Assembly (NCBI GenBank): GCA_946886875.1
Contig: CAMPJN010000296.1
Span: 1 to 5,082, forward strand
Direction of reading: 5' to 3'
Source of the DNA: an uncultured Pseudomonas sp.
GTDB lineage: Bacteria > Pseudomonadota > Gammaproteobacteria > Pseudomonadales > Pseudomonadaceae
Length of the DNA: 5,082 nt
In this document: positions 4,738 through 5,082 of the stretch, piece by piece
Layout of the letters: each line of letters opens with the position of its first letter
How positions within the stretch are numbered: position 1 is the stretch's first letter
Notes under the pieces: generated by a model
Told to the model about the DNA's origin: nothing
Databases searched by the model: none
The model's input: only the letters and a program-made list of their open reading frames with translations
Position numbers and translations under genes: made by a program

Positions 4738-5082
4738 TTATTTGCGCTTCATTGACATGAAGAATTCTTCATTGGTCTTGGTCGCTTTCAGCTTGTCGAT
4801 CAGGAACTCGATCGCGGCGATTTCGTCCATCGGGTGCAGCAGCTTGCGCAGAATCCACATGCGCTGCAGCTCGTCCTCGGCGGTCAGCAACTCTTCGCGG
4901 CGGGTGCCGGAACGGTTGATGTTGATCGCGGGGAACACGCGCTTCTCGGCGATACGACGGTCCAGGGGCAGTTCCATGTTGCCGGTGCCCTTGAATTCTT
5001 CGTAGATCACTTCGTCCATCTTCGAGCCGGTTTCCACCAGCGCGGTGGCGATGATGGTCAGCGAACCGCCTTCCTCGATGTT
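4738..5082 (-). CDS. rho: Transcription termination factor Rho, C-terminal part (5' end outside window)
   Basis: The last 114 residues of Rho, about a quarter of the usual 419, are encoded; the frame stays open to the window edge ([21 protein letters not shown]...). Rho is the hexameric RNA-dependent ATPase that ends untranslated transcripts. This part is the end of the RecA-like motor domain with [17 protein letters not shown] (19-35), [14 protein letters not shown] (40-53) and [11 protein letters not shown] (56-66), nearly identical in order to E. coli Rho. It ends in MSMKRK with a TAA at 4738-4740. The GTG at 5035-5037 is internal and not a start. A strong intrinsic terminator follows, separating it from ubiD. 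Confidence 0.98.
   Translation of the reverse strand, partial: NIEEGGSLTIIATALVETGSKMDEVIYEEFKGTGNMELPLDRRIAEKRVFPAININRSGTRREELLTAEDELQRMWILRKLLHPMDEIAAIEFLIDKLKATKTNEEFFMSMKRK

Noticed and set aside
1..5082. CRISPR arrays, tRNA or rRNA genes, insertion sequences
   Set aside because: No spaced direct repeats, RNA gene signatures or transposase motifs were seen on either strand.

Overview
The window reads as chromosomal DNA of a GC-rich gammaproteobacterium, most likely Pseudomonas or a close relative. This rests on the minus-strand run rho (partial) - ubiD - ferredoxin-type flavin reductase at the right, an order I recognise from Pseudomonas, and on the close match of the Rho and UbiD proteins to gammaproteobacterial sequences. 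No database search was possible.

Layout. Positions 1-261 hold the 3' end of an unrecognised plus-strand gene. Positions 262-374 are a regulatory stretch with a long imperfect palindrome containing a lux-box-like 20-mer, a possible -10 hexamer, and a hairpin that would hide the ribosome binding site of the next gene. Positions 375-1019 (+) encode a LuxI-type acyl-homoserine lactone synthase, and 1039-1788 (-) a LuxR-type receptor/activator. The two genes converge with only 19 bases between their stop codons. Positions 1789-2071 are non-coding: the likely luxR promoter plus the 3' region of the next gene. Positions 2072-3052 (-) encode a [2Fe-2S]/FAD/NAD(P)H reductase, 3141-4607 (-) UbiD, 4699-4721 the intrinsic terminator of rho, and 4738-5082 (-) the C-terminal end of Rho.

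How it fits together. The left half is an apparently complete quorum-sensing module. The synthase would make an acyl-HSL, the receptor would bind it, and the complex could act on the lux-box-like palindrome in front of the synthase gene to form positive feedback. All the classically conserved residues of both families are present. The right half is housekeeping: UbiD decarboxylates the polyprenyl-hydroxybenzoate intermediate of ubiquinone synthesis using prenylated FMN, and the adjacent reductase may supply electrons or reduced flavin, as Fre beside UbiD might in E. coli. The 1789-2071 gap looks like the join between the conserved block and an accessory quorum-sensing block.

The least ordinary parts are the control elements before luxI: a 44-bp palindrome around the lux box and an SD-masking hairpin. 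Also notable are unusual residues in the reductase's flavin and nicotinamide motifs. Nothing here requires a wholly new system; the signal molecule and the targets of the quorum-sensing pair are the open points.
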